From Acanthornis magna (taxonomy: Eukaryota; Chordata; Aves; Passeriformes; Acanthizidae): a stretch of DNA of 64,000 nucleotides. Each line of letters begins with the position of its first letter. Positions within the stretch are counted from its first letter, which is position 1. The DNA is taken from positions 966,001 through 1,030,000 of the forward strand of contig JAWUZG010000970.1 of the NCBI GenBank assembly GCA_036785705.1. The letters are read 5' to 3'. The notes below the pieces were generated by a model. It saw only the letters and a program-made list of their open reading frames with translations, was not told where the DNA came from and made no database searches. This document shows, piece by piece, positions 1 to 13,559 of the stretch. The position numbers were made by a program, and so were the translations under genes.

Positions 1-3000
1 TTTTTTTCTTCTTCTTCCAGGTTTAATTTTTTTAAACCTGAGAGGATTATCTTGCACCCCAGCATGCCAAAATTTACTAAATCTGTATTGCTAATTCTTG
101 TGATTCCTTAGCCAATTCTTATAAAGCTTTTAGGTAAAATTTGTGCAGAACCTCAAAATTTTAAACATTTGCTTCCAGTTAGAACTTTTTAATACATTTG
201 GAAAAACGAAAAAAGGAAATATTTGCTTATTTATAGAATATTATATCACTACTTATTCCCTTAAAAAAAAAAATTCACATTTACAATCCAGGATTCTACC
301 TTTTCTGCACTCAGATTGCAAAAACTTCCCACCACTTTCTATAACAGTGTATTCCACTGTTGTATCCCATATAACATCAAAATGCTGTTCTTTTATTACT
401 GTTTGACTTTGTCTCTTTCTTTGCTACCACTCTCCCCATTTCTAGTATATTTTTAAATGTTACTTTTTCACCCTTTGTTTGATGGGATAATTTTAAATGA
501 GGCAGATTTCCTGCAAGATTACAGTACTGTGCAGTTTGAAAAGTTCAGTGTAGGATAATCAATTTCCAGTTATATTGTCATTATATATCTATTTTCCCTT
601 TTCTGTTCTATTTCACTTGTAGCTTCTTTCTGTTCTGCAATTCTCCTTTCTGCAATACTGCACATACTTCTAGTTTACAGTTACACTTACATCCATGTAC
701 AATGTTGGACAGCAATAGATTTTGTGCATAGATCACTGCAGACTATATTTTTAATACATGATTTCCTTGGCCTTTAGGAGTTTCCTCAGCTTCTTAATTT
801 ATGATGTATCAACTTACATTAAATCGTGAACCTGCTTGACACAATGCATCATAAATGTGAAACTCTTTTAATGACTTTGTTTGTGGTATGATCCATTTGG
901 ATAGTCCACCTTGAACTGAAAAGGAATGAGTACAGAATGAATTCTTGAGAATATTTAACATTTAAATGTATTTCAGAACAGGGCCAGTATACTTTGACGT
1001 GTAACAATCCAGCGCAATTCTCCAAGTCAAAGTATTACTGCATGGAGTATGTAATAAATTCACATATAAGTGACCAAAAACTTGCAATGCTGTAAAACAG
1101 GTAAGTTCTGCTGCTGTAAAATTCTGTGTGTAGTTACTGAGATAGACGGCAAGTTATTATGCTTGCCATGAAGTCAAATATAGCAGATTGTGTTTGCATT
1201 AGACCTTGTATTTGTGGACCTCTGAAGTTAAAAATATCATTTGTCCTTTTGGCAGCCGTGGCCTAAATGCCCAAATCATCCAGTGATTTTTAAGCAAACC
1301 ACTGAGTCAGTATGGACCACCAGGCTGTTCACATGGATTTTCTCATTTCCATGGTCAGAATTCAGTACACATCTGTAATAGCAACAAGTGCTGACTATTG
1401 CAAGTGTCTGTGCTATCATCAGTTTAATTATGAATTTTACTAGGTCAGGTATTCTCTCTAGAAAGAGATGTGTCACTAGACCCCTTACCCTTGTGAGGGG
1501 AGAAAACAGATTACATTGTCACTGCTCCAAGGATAGACTCAAACTTGGCCTGTTTCAGTCAATGTATTTTGTCCTTAAAATATACATGCAGAAGGCTATA
1601 GCTAGAGGCATTCAAATGGTGAATATTTTATTATTTTGCTCAATTAGGTGATCAAAATCCATTCTTTCTGCAAGACGCCTCACAGATGTCCTCATTGGAG
1701 GATCAGCCTTTCCACTTTCCTGTGCTAGCCTGCTTAGGGCTAAGTTACATGACATTTCTTTCTTAGAAAGGATGATTTAAGCATTCTCTCTGTAATGAAC
1801 CCCATAATTGTCTGTATGTTGTGTCAGCACTACTGTTGGCTCAGTCCTTGCTCAACTAATAATCTACAGAAGGGGAAATCATCTTTTTTTTGGGTTGATG
1901 TACTCCTTGAGCTATTTCGCCATGTGACAGAACGCTGTGGCCGCCGGAATCAGTGGGCAGGAATGAGGATCTGGTATTGTTGGTGACTGCAGACTTCTTA
2001 AATAGGGTCATGCACTATTGCAATCAAACAAGAAACCTCACCCTTAATAAGTGTGGATGTCCATGGAAAAGATGCTACACATCTTGCCTAAAGTAGCATT
2101 CTGAAATTCGTCCTTTTTCTGTGAGGAAATACAGAAGATATTTTAAACATTAACAAAATGTACCACTCCCATTGAAATGCATTAACAATATTGCTCAGCA
2201 GTTTTTAGGAGCTGGAAGAGTGACATATCCAATTGAGACTACAGAGAGAATTTCTAGAGGCACACTGTAATCGCCCAGGCTGGAGTTTGGAGATTAACAC
2301 TCTGAGGCATGCTTCAAGGGCCTTAAGAATGAATCCTCTTTAAACTTGGATTTCATCCGGAAAAGAGCAAACTTCTGCAGGTCTGTCACTCAAGCCTGCT
2401 GGGAAGAAAGAGGGCTACCTCACGGATCATCATCTCTGCTTCTTGCAGCAGCAAGGCTTTCCTTGGTGGTTTAACCAAAGTACTGAGCCTAAACCTAAGT
2501 AGTGAATGAAAAGGTGGGGACATAGACTGAGGTACTGTAAAGTTAAAATATAGTTAAAATCCTCCACATCACTTCTAATTTGTGTGCAACTATTTAGGGA
2601 AAGGATGAATAAGACAATTCACTGAGGTATAGTGAATGAACTTGAGTAATACCATGGAGGGAATGATGGTTCTCCTGAAGCCAGTGGAAAGGCTGAACTG
2701 GAGCAGGGTCATCAAGCAAGGTTGATGACTTCATTTTCAAAGATTTCTTCAATACTCTGCATATATATCATGCAAAGTGATATATGCAAGCAGAAAGTGG
2801 ATTTCTCTTATCTGCAGACATTTCTGCCTGTGCATGAGGATCTTGAATGTCTGATTTTACAACACCAGTTCAAGAAAACAGCTTTGAATTGCCCAGTAAG
2901 ATGTGTGCTACAGAAAAAAGGAACCAATCTGTCTCCAAAATTTTTCAGGGGATAAATCTTGTCCTCTGTGCTCTTGTGCAGAAATCATCTGAAAAGAATG

Positions 3001-6000
3001 AGTGCGACTATTTGTCTGTTTGGTTGTAGCTGGTTTTGTGTTGAGTTTGGAGAGGCATGTTAAATTTTATTTACTTATGATGGCATATTTATTGAGAAAC
3101 ACAAGTTGTGACACCTTCAGAGATACAACATATGAGTACAGGCCAATACTCATGTCAGGTGGGACCCTTTCATTCCCTTTCATTCCTCACATGGCTCAGG
3201 AATACAGAGGGATGTACGCAAGCTGAGTTTGCCCATGGGATCTGTGTCCTAATTAAGCAGAATAGTGTTGAATTGTGCTGGGAAAAATACACATTTATTA
3301 CTTGAGATAACCCAAGTTACTTGAAGTGAGTGAACTGGGCTCAAGTAGTGGCACTTTTTTTGAGGCACTAGTCTGAGTATGTATCATACAAGAAAACGGC
3401 AGTACCCCTAATTGTGAGATCCTGTTGTCATTTGCAAGATCACTGCAACTGAAGCTTGCTTGGCTTTTTTGTGCTAACCACTCTAAAGCATGTATTGAAA
3501 GGTGTCTGCTGTATTGTGCATTGCAATGTCAGATCTAGTTTGGACATAATTATATTTGAATGGCATTTTTTCTGGATTAGTTTGCCCACCTGTGAAGCTC
3601 TTTGTTCAGAGTTGGTACAAGCATCCCTCTCTATCACTAGATTGAGTCATCCATATGCACCTAAATAGTCAGTCTGTGCCCTATGGGGCCCTCAACCCAG
3701 CATGTCCTCCAAGAATGAGAAAGTCTTACATTATTTTCTATGTCTGATATTAAGTTAAGATGTTTTCATGACAAACCATCATGTCTGATAAATAGGTGAG
3801 AGAGATGTGAACTACAATGCAACAAAACCTAGCAACTGCTGGTCATGTACAGTATCTTTTAATCTGTCCCATGCCTTTTAACCTCAGGAAAAGACCTGAG
3901 GACCCAAACCAGTAAAGAACTGACCTTGTGTTTAGAAAATCTTAATGTTTGTCCTTGATATTCATCCTAGTGGAACACTAGTTTAGATGGTAAGCTATAT
4001 ACACACTTGTGTGCTTTTTATCAAGTCTGAGGTATTGGGCAGTGCTATGCTACACACTTGTGTAAATGAATGATAAGGTTTCATCTGTGTAATTGTAACC
4101 TTTCAACTCCTACTTTTTTACAGACACTAATTCCATTTATGTGTCTGTGTTGTTATGATACACCATCACATGCCTGAGACCATCATGCACCATGATCTGT
4201 TACCATTCATGACTGGAAAATCTCCTCTAAACTCACTGGCTGGATTTCTTTCAGTTGCCTGAGATCTGTCCTTATGTGTACAAACCAAAATGTTTATAGG
4301 CCTTATAAGAGTAGAACACTGAATGTGTGTTACTTGTTTCACCATGTTTCAAACTTGAAAAATTTGACAAACCGGCTAGATTGAAGTGAGTGAAAGCTTC
4401 AGTATTCCTGCAGGATTCTTTTGTGGACAGAGGCTTTTAAACAGTTTACAATATAATCACAGCAATAGCAGAAAATCTTCTGGTTTAAAAAAGAAAACAA
4501 AAAGGAATAAAAATGCTAAACACTTGAGCAGAAAGTAAGCTTCCCCTATGTGCAAAGTAAATGATTTAGTGGTGTTCTCTTCACGTTAAATGAGGCAGGA
4601 GATCACAAACTAAAAAACACTTAAATATGATTTTAAAATTAATTGTGCTTCACCCCCATAATAGTATTTAAATTGCATTTAAATTGGTTATGCATGCATT
4701 GGGTTTGTTACATAGTAAATGCATCCTTGTTCGGAATCTAAGTGGAGCTAAACTTCATTTGTGAGATACACCCAGTGCCATCACTGAGTTCAAAGTGGAG
4801 CTCACAGAAAAAAGTGCCACCAGAATCAGGAGTATATACTATGGTAACTGTTAGGTGAGAAATGTTAATTCTGTTGTGCCGAACACTCTTTTTGTTTGTT
4901 AGTCTGCTATGATGCATTTTTGCTGTAGCTATTTAAAAATAATCACATTATCATAAATTTTGTCGAAGCAAAAAACGTTGTTTCAGTCAATGATCAGACT
5001 AAGAGCAATGAAATAGTTCATGGAATAGTCCACAGTTTTGAAGTGATGCTGGCCATCATCACAGCAGTCTCTGTCTGGGGAAAAGACAACTCCAGCTTTC
5101 CAATGGCACAGCTATTGATTTCTTCTGCAACAGAGATACTACAGGTATTTGCCTCACTACTTTTTCACTAGTGCAGGTGAAAGTCCTGATGCAGAAGAAG
5201 GGATGCAGATTCCGTCAACAACTTCAACAGAGATTGTGGTGGATTTGAGTGGAGGAGAGTGAAGGTTAGGGGATATAGCAGTGGTGTGACCTCAGGCGCT
5301 GTTCTAACAAACTGGTCACTATCATTTCAACACTCAGGATTGTAGGATGAAGTGGACACAGACTAATTGTCACTAAGTCACTAAGTCTGGTGCACCTACT
5401 GTGATAGGCCTTGGGACTTCTGCCTCTAGTAATGGTAGCACAGTGTATCACGTTCTGCATTTGAATGTATAATATCAGACAAAAATTAATTTGTTCTGTA
5501 AAAGAAGTTTTAAGTAGTTGACCTATAGTGACCACAGCTTTAAAAGTATCTCTGTAGCCTTGGCTATGCTTTTCTCTCTTGTCTAATCTACACAGAAACT
5601 GTTGATTTTTTCTAACAAACCAAGTCTGTGGTTTTGGTCCAGCAATAAATCTTCATTGATGATCTGCAATGAGGAACCATCATGTATTCGGATGTTTGGA
5701 TTTCAGGTATTTGTATTGCATTCTTTGTGTAAGCAAATGTTTAATTCAAATTAAGTCTTCCCTTAGACCCAGTCTGACTGCCATATGACCTTGAGAGTGC
5801 CAAAAATGCATGCCATGTGCTGAAGAGTCTGTTTCTGGGCAAATACAGCTGTTACAGCTTTAGATATGTGCATATTTCTCTGTTTTGTGAGACTCAAGAG
5901 GATGCACAAGAAGGGCATTGTACCTCAGGGTTTACTCCAGAAGACATCCTTGCTGGACTGGAAAAGAGAGAAAAGAGAATGGGTGTCAACATTTTCTTGT

Positions 6001-7560
6001 CTTATTAAATAACTCTCACTGCAACACGTGCAAGAGAGGGAAATTTGGTTCCTTAACCTGCAATTCTTTCAGGTAAAGACACTAATTTGTGAATTACAAA
6101 GTCTGGCTTAGGTGCCCACTGCAGATGTTTCAAAACTGTAGATTTTGTGGTCATTAAATGCCCACACCTTTCACCTTCTGAGCCTAAATACTTTAGAAAT
6201 TGCCTCTAAAACACAGCTTTCTCCTTGGACGTTCCAGTTAGCTTCAGGGTGGTTTTTGTAGATTATAGTAATAGCTTCCTGTGCAATATCAGGACAGGTG
6301 GCCAGGGCCTTGAGAAGGGACATAGGTGTTCAATTGTTATTTATAGTTGCTTATGTGCTTGGAAGTTAAGTGCTTGAAAAATCTCTTTCTGGAGGTCTGT
6401 CTATGCATTGCGCCTTGTCAGCTCTTCCTCGGACCTTAACCCTTTTGTGCAAGGTGGGATTTCCCACATCTGTCTTACTGTAGGGAGGGCACAAACTCAT
6501 CAACCAGAAGGGTGGCCTGGAGAGAGGAAACCTGTTTGCTCCTGTATCTGCACATTGTCTTGCGATGCCTCCCTGTGATCTTTCCCTCCAGGGTCTTTGT
6601 GTGCAGGAAGTACCTCTGAGCGTTAATTATGATTGATTTGCCATGCTTTTAGGTGACTGTTTATATCATCCTTTGCCCTCGATGACCTTTCTGAGACCAC
6701 TCAGAGGAGCACTTGCTTCCATGCATTTATGCAGAAGGACAATACTAATGATTGTTGCAAAATTGCCCACATTCACTGTTTTTTTTCTTGCAAAAATCAG
6801 TCTCAGTTAACTGAAATTGACTGTGAAACCTATATCTGGATCAAAAAAATAGTAATTTCAAGGAATTTCACTTGAAGGGCTAAATAACGCAAATATATAA
6901 TATATATATCTAATTTCTGATATAAAGGACAAGAAATCTAACTTCTTTGACCTGTATTCCCTTTCTTTTGAAAGATAAAGCATTAAAATATGGGGTGATT
7001 AGCTCATGTAATGTAAAACACATAATATTTGAAACAGGGTGGCAGGGGAGGGTGGCATTGTCTTCAGTATGAGTAAAAAGGACTGAGAATGTATGATCTT
7101 GATTTCTCAATAAATGGGTGACAATAACCTGACTTTTCAGAAAATAAAAATTAAGCACCACTGAATATAAGATATTGGTAGCAAGAAACTAGCATTTTAG
7201 CCCTTTATCATACTCACAGCACTGATTTCCAATATTAATTCAGAAATATTTTTTGATGTTCTGTTTTCTTCTTTACTTTCCAGACAAAGAAGGAATTATT
7301 TTTCAGAAAAGGAGCTCTGAATATACTGAATTTTACAATGCAGTCACAAAAGTTCTTGTTTTGTCTTGTTGTAGCTTGCTGAACTTTTACAGGCCTTGCT
7401 TGGTGGTGCCCTGTATCTGTCCATCCATCATTCCAGTAGTGCTGACTTTATAAATGCATTTCTAAATATTGAAAAAATACAAGTCCGTACCTCACTCTTT
7501 GTCTCCAGTCAGGCTGCTGGCTATTTCTTTTTACCAGAAATGTGCCATTTATTACTTTTA
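1..7560. other. AT-rich unique sequence, no gene recognised
   Basis: No transposon, RNA gene or convincing exon was recognised here. Open frames are below 100 codons, occur on both strands, and have no paired splice sites or protein-like composition. The left edge begins with a strong plus-strand acceptor-like tract (TTCTTCTTCTTCCAG, positions 6-20). A perfect 9-bp hairpin overlaps it (arms 18-26 and 32-40). No exon could be defined downstream because the next bases are T-rich and stop-rich. The stretch is consistent with intron or intergenic DNA. Confidence 0.6.
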
Positions 7561-7564
7561 TGTC

Positions 7565-7695
7565 TTTAATCAGTATATTATATAGATTATTATTATCATT
7601 ATTGTCATTATATTCTTTTTTGTTATATTCATTATCATTATTTTTGTTGTTAATACTAATACTAATACTACTACTACTAATAATAGTAATAAAAA
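7565..7695. repeat. ATT/ACT-rich simple repeat
   Basis: Runs of ATT/TTA triplets (about 7580-7640) pass into ACTAAT and ACT/AAT triplets (7651-7694). This is a degenerate trinucleotide microsatellite. Such tails can mark the 3' end of an ancient LINE. The following bases (7695-7760) may be a decayed piece of one, but the match is too weak to call. Confidence 0.75.
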
Positions 7696-7699
7696 TTTA

Positions 7700-10185
7700 T
7701 TGTCTAGGTAGCATTTACCTCCCAAAACACCCCACAGAAACTGCTGTCAGAAATTATTTGTTAATAATAGCAGTAAGATTGGCAGGACATTTTTGCTGTC
7801 TTAATATAAACACCAATAAACAATTAGTGTTTTCCATATAGAAAAGGCTGCAGTCAAAATAATAAGCATTATAACTGTAATAATTGCTGGTTTAGCTATA
7901 TCTTAGTACATCTTCTGTTGATCCAGATTTTAGTATTAGCATTCACTCTTTAGCTGTCTATAGCAGCTTCAGAAAATTATATGTCTCAGAAGCTCTGGAA
8001 TTTTTACATTCCGTTTCTTGCTCATCATTCATTTCTAGAATGTTGCACAGTAGTGATGGAGTTCTGCAGCTTTACAGTTTCACCTTCAAATATGTACAAA
8101 CTACTTACGTGAAGGTAAAGTGCTTTTGAAAAAAGATTTATCTCACATGGAAGATTTTTTACCCCATTAAAAAAAACAGAGTTTAAGAAACTCTTGTCTC
8201 CCAGGCTTCCATCTTCAGTCACTTGCTCCCCTTCTTGTAAAACAGTTACAAACTCTTTTCAGTAAGGATAATCATAGTGCTTGTGAGATGTATTGTGAAC
8301 TGAAATTGCCTCTTCTTTCTTTGAGTGTACTTTGCATCTTCTAGGTTTTGACTGTTGCAATAATTTCTCTTTTTCCCTTTTTGATTAGGATCTAAGCGAG
8401 CAACTTCCAGGAGAATAACCGCAGACTTTTGAAAGAGCATAGATTCCTGACATTAGCTCTGAATTTTTATTCCAGCCTCCTTGGTTGTCAATCCTTTTGA
8501 CTTGTACAAGCTCCTGCAGCAATTAAGGTATAGATGGTAGGGGGGGAAATGTTGAATTTGAGCACGTCTTTGAAAGTTCTTATGGCAGGTCAATGATTCT
8601 TGGAAAAATACCATGATCTAAATCTTAATTCCTGTGGATCTACACAAAAGGACCTTGCATTTGGACCCAGAAGGTAACCTTCAGGTGCTGTAAAGGCTGC
8701 TGCAGTTCTCATAATATTGACTAAAAAAACAAAAAAAAAAAAAGCACATGGGGCAATAACAATAGTAAAAGAGTAAAAGTATGTAAATCCAAGGGGGGAA
8801 AAAAGAAAAAAAGAAAGGATGTGTTAAAGACTAGTATGGTCCCAGGCCTGTCTCCTCCTGGCTACAGTGTGCCTGCCAGTATCTTCTTGGCTACTGGTAC
8901 CTTGCAAAGGTCAAACAAGAAGTGGGTCTTGTCAGCTTCCCTGGGCCATGGGGAATTACAGCAGCACACCAGGGGAATCAGCTGTGGACTCAGGCAGCCA
9001 GGCAGACACGCAGCCATTTCTGAAATCTGCTTCAGATATAGGGACAAAATTCAGATCTTTGTGAAAGGTAATGGCAGATTTTCTATCTCAACCCTTGGAC
9101 TCCAGGCTTCACCTATACTACACAGGCTGTCACGGATGGATACAATGGTGCAAGGTATCCTACAGAAATTTACTTCCACTGAAAAATAAAACTTTTTTGT
9201 CAAAAGCATTATGGAATACTTCCAGATAGAAACAAAAAACAAAGAAACTGTAAATATTTGAATGTGGGCTTTACCATCTCATGGGGTACCAAATCTAACA
9301 GTTTTTCCTCAAGCAAAACTTCCATTTAAGTTGCTGGGAGCTTTGCCTAATAACCGCTAAATATGGTCTATGGGATTTGACTCTTAAGTTTATGTTTGTT
9401 GCTGGTTTCCAATGAATGGGTTTAGCTGAGATACATCACTTCAGTATCTAGCAATTTAATTCATTTACAGAAAACGGTAGATTCCACCAAATAAGCTGTA
9501 TTCAGGCAGGTTATTTTTTTTTCAATAGCCTTTGTTTGCCCTTAATAGGCAGGCTATCTCTTGCATTACTAAACAGATCGGACTCCAGGAGTATTCTCAC
9601 GGGAGAGAGGAGCAGAGTGTTGCAGCCCCTGATGGTGAAATTCCCAGCCTCTCTCTGTCCCCTCCCTTTCTCCCCTAGGTTAAGCAGCAGTAAAAAAGCT
9701 TAAACTATTTCAGTGAGGCAGACCTACAGCAGGGCCACACCATGCCTGTTGAATATGTCAGTCTCCTTGCACAGCTGTTTCCAAAGGCTGTCACTATATT
9801 GCTGGGCTTGAAGAGCAGTCTTGCTGGATTGTCTTTGCACACTTTCTACCTTAAAAAAAAAACAAAAAAAAAAACCCTATAAAGGTCAGAGCAATGACAC
9901 TTCTGCAGCAGGCTCAGCCTGGGAAGTTACCTTATTACTTCTCTCTTTTTGCCCTGTCATTTAAAAGCAGAGTGAACTTTATACCCTATCAGAGAAAATA
10001 TCTCCAGCGAATATACCTGAAGTAGATGCACTGTCAGGTATCAGGTTGGGAAGGAACCCACAGCTTTACAAGATCCTTCCTGTAGCTGATGCTTAATCCA
10101 CTCATATTTATTGCTGGGAACCATCATCTTTCCAACAGCTGCCCAGCCTTTGCCTTTGAGCAATATGAACCCACTTTCAGGAACT
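7700..10185. other. Unique sequence with short homopurine tracts, no gene recognised
   Basis: There is an A-rich run near 8725-8743, a purine run near 8796-8818 and another A-rich run near 9851-9876. A 122-codon open frame at 8821-9189 has no recognisable domain or splice context and is most likely chance. Nothing else is supported. Confidence 0.5.
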
Positions 10186-10290
10186 ATTTTTATTATTATT
10201 TATTATTCTTATAGTGCCATAAGTGTGCGTGATGTTTTCCAGACTAATTAAGAAGACAGCTCCCTGCTCCAAGCAATTTGCAATCTCCTT
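10186..10290 (-). mobile_element. Probable ancient amniote LINE 3' tail (L2/L3/CR1-like)
   Basis: Read on the minus strand this starts near 10290 with GATTGCAAATTGCTTGGAGC. It continues through a CAGGGAGCTGTC block and a stretch ending CACTTATGGCACTATAAGAA, and finishes in AATAAT-type triplets at about 10186. This order (a GATTGTAA-like start, a GGGCAGGGACTGTC-like block, a GGCACTATA-like block and an (AAT)n tail) is what I remember of the 3' ends of very old amniote LINE/SINE families. The sequence pattern is seen directly. The family name is from memory and is not certain. The copy is truncated and strongly diverged. Confidence 0.5.
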
Positions 10291-10641
10291 TGAACAATAG
10301 TTTACTGCTATTGCCCTCCAAGCCAAGCTCTAGTCGTATAATTATAGATAGATGGAGAGATAGAAAATGCACAAATACATATGGAGATAGCACCACAAGA
10401 AACAGAGAGAACAAGATTAATTTATTTGGTCTGACTGATTCATTTCTGAGGAATATACAGGTATAAATCTGACTGTGAAAACCAAACACTTCCCTAACAG
10501 GGGAACATTTGGGCCGGCACTGCACATCAAGTAAATAAGAGCAATCCTCTGAAGTCAGTAGGGCACTGAGTTACACAAATGGAGAGTTTGCCCCTTCGGT
10601 GGAAATGTTTGTGGGAATGCTGCTTTGCTGCAGGTCCAGGG

Positions 10642-10656
10642 GTGTGTGTGTGTGTG
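10642..10656. repeat. Short (GT)n microsatellite
   Basis: About 15 bases of uninterrupted GT dinucleotide, followed by a G-rich stretch. Confidence 0.8.
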
Positions 10657-10798
10657 CAGTGGAGGGGGTTTCAGTGGTTTTGGGGCTTCTGTTGGCAAAG
10701 GGGGTGGGGTGACTGAAGCATTTAGGTAAACGCCAAAGGTGGATGGACAATTATGCACAAAACAAGTTCCCAGTTTAAAAACAAAACACACCAAGAAC

Positions 10799-10830
10799 AT
10801 CCCCCCTCCCTTCCCCCCCACCCCCCAACC
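10799..10830. repeat. C-rich low-complexity tract
   Basis: Almost pure C with a few T and A bases on the plus strand, giving a G-rich minus strand with several runs of four or more G. It causes a spurious proline/glycine-rich open frame on both strands. Confidence 0.8.
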
Positions 10831-10839
10831 ACTACAGCT

Positions 10840-11240
10840 AATCTTATTTGCATTAAAGATCTCTTTTGTTCAACCTGAGGAGGAAGCAAGTTTGTCTGAG
10901 AGCCACACTTTAATACTTTCATCTCATAATAGAAGATTTACAGGTATGAACCCAAACCAGTGACGACTGCCTACTAGTTTAATGCAAATTAGGAGATGAA
11001 TGCTCATGGGAACAATACAGAAATGCTTCCACATGACTTCCTCACACTGAATTGCTGATACAAGGCCCCTCTATGGGGTATAATACTGACAGCAGGGAAG
11101 TTTCCCTTAGCCTCCCCCCCTCCTTCCTTCTGAATAAAGTTATTAAAGTAGATCAGACTAATTAACAGTAGCTTATCCTTATTGATTGAACCAATCCCTG
11201 TTGTGGAGGTGCCGTAAGAATGCCTCGACTTTGCTGTGAA
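10840..11240. promoter_or_regulatory. Candidate regulatory element with two POU octamers
   Basis: The exact octamer occurs in both orientations: ATTTGCAT at 10846-10853 and ATGCAAAT at 10982-10989. Nearby are SOX-like ACAAT/TTGTT words and homeodomain-type TTAAT/ATTAG cores. The sequence is of high complexity, without repeats or usable open frames. This resembles vertebrate neural or developmental enhancers. Octamers are also expected by chance in AT-rich DNA, so the call depends on conservation, which cannot be tested here. Confidence 0.25.
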
Positions 11241-13559
11241 AAACCTGTGTTAGGGAGGACAGTATAGTTGGTCGTTTACTGATTGGTTTTAAGGATTTTA
11301 TCCATTATTCTTTATGTTTCATGGGCATATTGAAGCCATATGGGAAGGTATATAAACATGAACATAGACTATCCCTTGCTGAATCATTTTTAGTTAGTGT
11401 CTGGATGTAACAGGGGGAAGTATAAAAGTAAACAACAGCCCTTACAATGGCTCTACATGCTTTTCTTTTTTAGCCTTGAATATTTAAAATTGCTAACATA
11501 AAATCACCTGATGATTTAGTTTAACTAATATATTCTAAGCAAAATGTATCGGGGAATATTAGGAGAAAGCAAAATATTCTTCTTTAAAAAAAACCAACCT
11601 TAACATTTTAATTGAATTTATTCTAATACCACTACAATAATAATCTAATTGCTTTAGGCAACATACATCTCTACAGTCTGCTTGTAAGTCTGTATTGTTA
11701 TAAATTTACACTATATTATTGCAGCTTACACTACTGGCTGTAGGATGATACAAATAGCTGTATATTTTCCCAACTAACAGCTTATTGTGGAATAAAAGAG
11801 GAAAACCAATCTGCTTAATGGCATACTAGACTTTTTTCCTCTTTCAAACAGTATCACTAAACTACTTGGACACAGGAGTATTTTATTTGGGTAATGTAAA
11901 ATCTCTTTTCTCTTCTGAGCTCAAAAATGAAGCTAAATAGATAGCCCAGGACTGAAAAAAGAAACCAAACCAGACCAAAAAACACCAGGCTTATTTGTTA
12001 CAATTTGTCATACAATTTACCAGCCAAAATCAAAACATGATTTTATCTCTATTTCTTTTTTCCCACTTTTTCCTGGCTGCCACGCTTAATATTTCAGCAT
12101 GAAAATAGCATTTTGATGCTCCTTAAATAATAGGATAAGAATAATAGATAGTTAATAATCAATAATAAAGCAATAAAAATATTTTTCTTATTTCTTTTAA
12201 AAATTATTTTTATTTAGAACTAATGTTGTTGTCTGAGACATGAAAAACTTGACTCACAGAAATGGCCATTCAAATTGCAGCCAACCCTCCCATCTCTAAT
12301 ATTTATTGCAGTAAACACTGAAGTCAACAGGGTTTGGAGGCTGTTGTTGTCTTGGGGATTTTTTTATGTTTGATGGCTGGAATTCACAAGCAAAATGCAC
12401 TCAGAGTGAGGATGAAAAGCTGCCTCTGCTTCAAAAGGACTGAGTTTCCAGGCAAGAACCACTTGTGAGCTGGAAAGCTGTGTGTGCCAGCCCTGTGTGT
12501 ATGCAGGACATCACCCTGAGGCTACCTGAAAAAGACCAAAATTCAGATATACTGTTAAGTAGTGATAAAAGGCCCTGAAAACTGATGATATTGGTGCAAG
12601 GAGGTTCACATCCTTTCTCTGGGGTCTGCACAGTTCATCTCTGGGCAAGGATCTTGCCATCCTGCCCACACCAGCCTAGAGAGGGCTAATAGCTAGCCAG
12701 GGCAGCTTTTTATCATAGGGCCACCCAGCATGCATTTTTCCGCAAGATTATAAGCTATTTGTTAACCTATGGTTCTTTCACTATTTCATTAGGTGCACAT
12801 TGTACTGTGGTAAAAGGGTCCTGGTGCCCAAATAGGAGACAGAACGAGTCCATGGGGTTTGCACAACAGCTGGGCATCACAGGCTGAAATCTGTTGTGGC
12901 AGGCAAACATAAAAGAGAAGTGTGTCCATACAGCAAGATAAACAGAAAAAAATTTTACAAATTTAGCATTTTGCCTAATGAATGATACAATGATTTGTGG
13001 GGATTTCTAAGCTTGAATGCATGCCTATTTCAGTATTTACCTTAGATCAGACCCTTCTAAAAAGGGATTTAGTAAGTTCCTAACAGTATGTAGTCAGAAG
13101 GGCTGCACAAGTCCAGAGATGTCAAACACAAGCTGCTCATATCTAGATCCCATCATGGTATCTATTCCAAGTACTCTGAATATTGTGTGTTTGTTGATAT
13201 CTGCTTAGAAAGTCTTGAAGCAGCAAAGTGCTGGCTAAAAATTTGAAGCCATGCATTATTAAAGCTTGCTGAGTCTGACCGCACTGCACTACTCTGCTGG
13301 TTTTGCTGTCACTGCTGCTTTATTAAATTTTGTTGCATTATTGAAGCATTTAGCAATAGACTGTGCTAGAAGCTGGTGTTGTACATGAGGCCCAAACTGA
13401 AGCCAGTCCCTTGCTGATCCTCTCCCAGTATTACATTAAGCATCCGAGTAACTTCTCTCTCACGTAGCTCTTCCTTTTGTCCTCACCCCAAGGGGAATAT
13501 AATCTGTCTAATCCAATGTTTGCGTTATAAAAAATTCTGTCTATAGTCAGCCTGTAAAC
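11241..13559. other. AT-rich unique sequence, no gene recognised
   Basis: AAT-rich stretches near 12122-12180 look like a decayed microsatellite. A short inverted repeat (GGCAAG-GAT-CTTGCC) lies near 12643-12657. No exon, RNA gene or transposon could be supported. Confidence 0.5.

Noticed and set aside
960..1090. Short frame with YTLTCNNPAQFSKSKYYCMEY-like content resembling an Ig or lectin strand
   Set aside because: Only about 44 codons between stops, with a poor acceptor and no donor before the stop. The cysteine spacing fits no domain I know.
1090..1106. ACAG-GTAAGT word on the plus strand
   Set aside because: No pyrimidine tract before the AG, so it is not a recursive splice site. A donor alone without an exon is uninformative.
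5817..6008. Frame containing an acidic segment ETQEDAQEGHCTSGFTPED
   Set aside because: The acceptor (GAG) is weak, no good donor follows, and the remainder is T-rich hydrophobic.
6061..6080. TTCTTTCAG-GTAAAG acceptor/donor-like junction
   Set aside because: The donor is non-consensus and the tract short, so it is likely chance.
8821..9189. 122-codon plus-strand frame
   Set aside because: No family resemblance and no splice context, and overlapping open frames exist on both strands.
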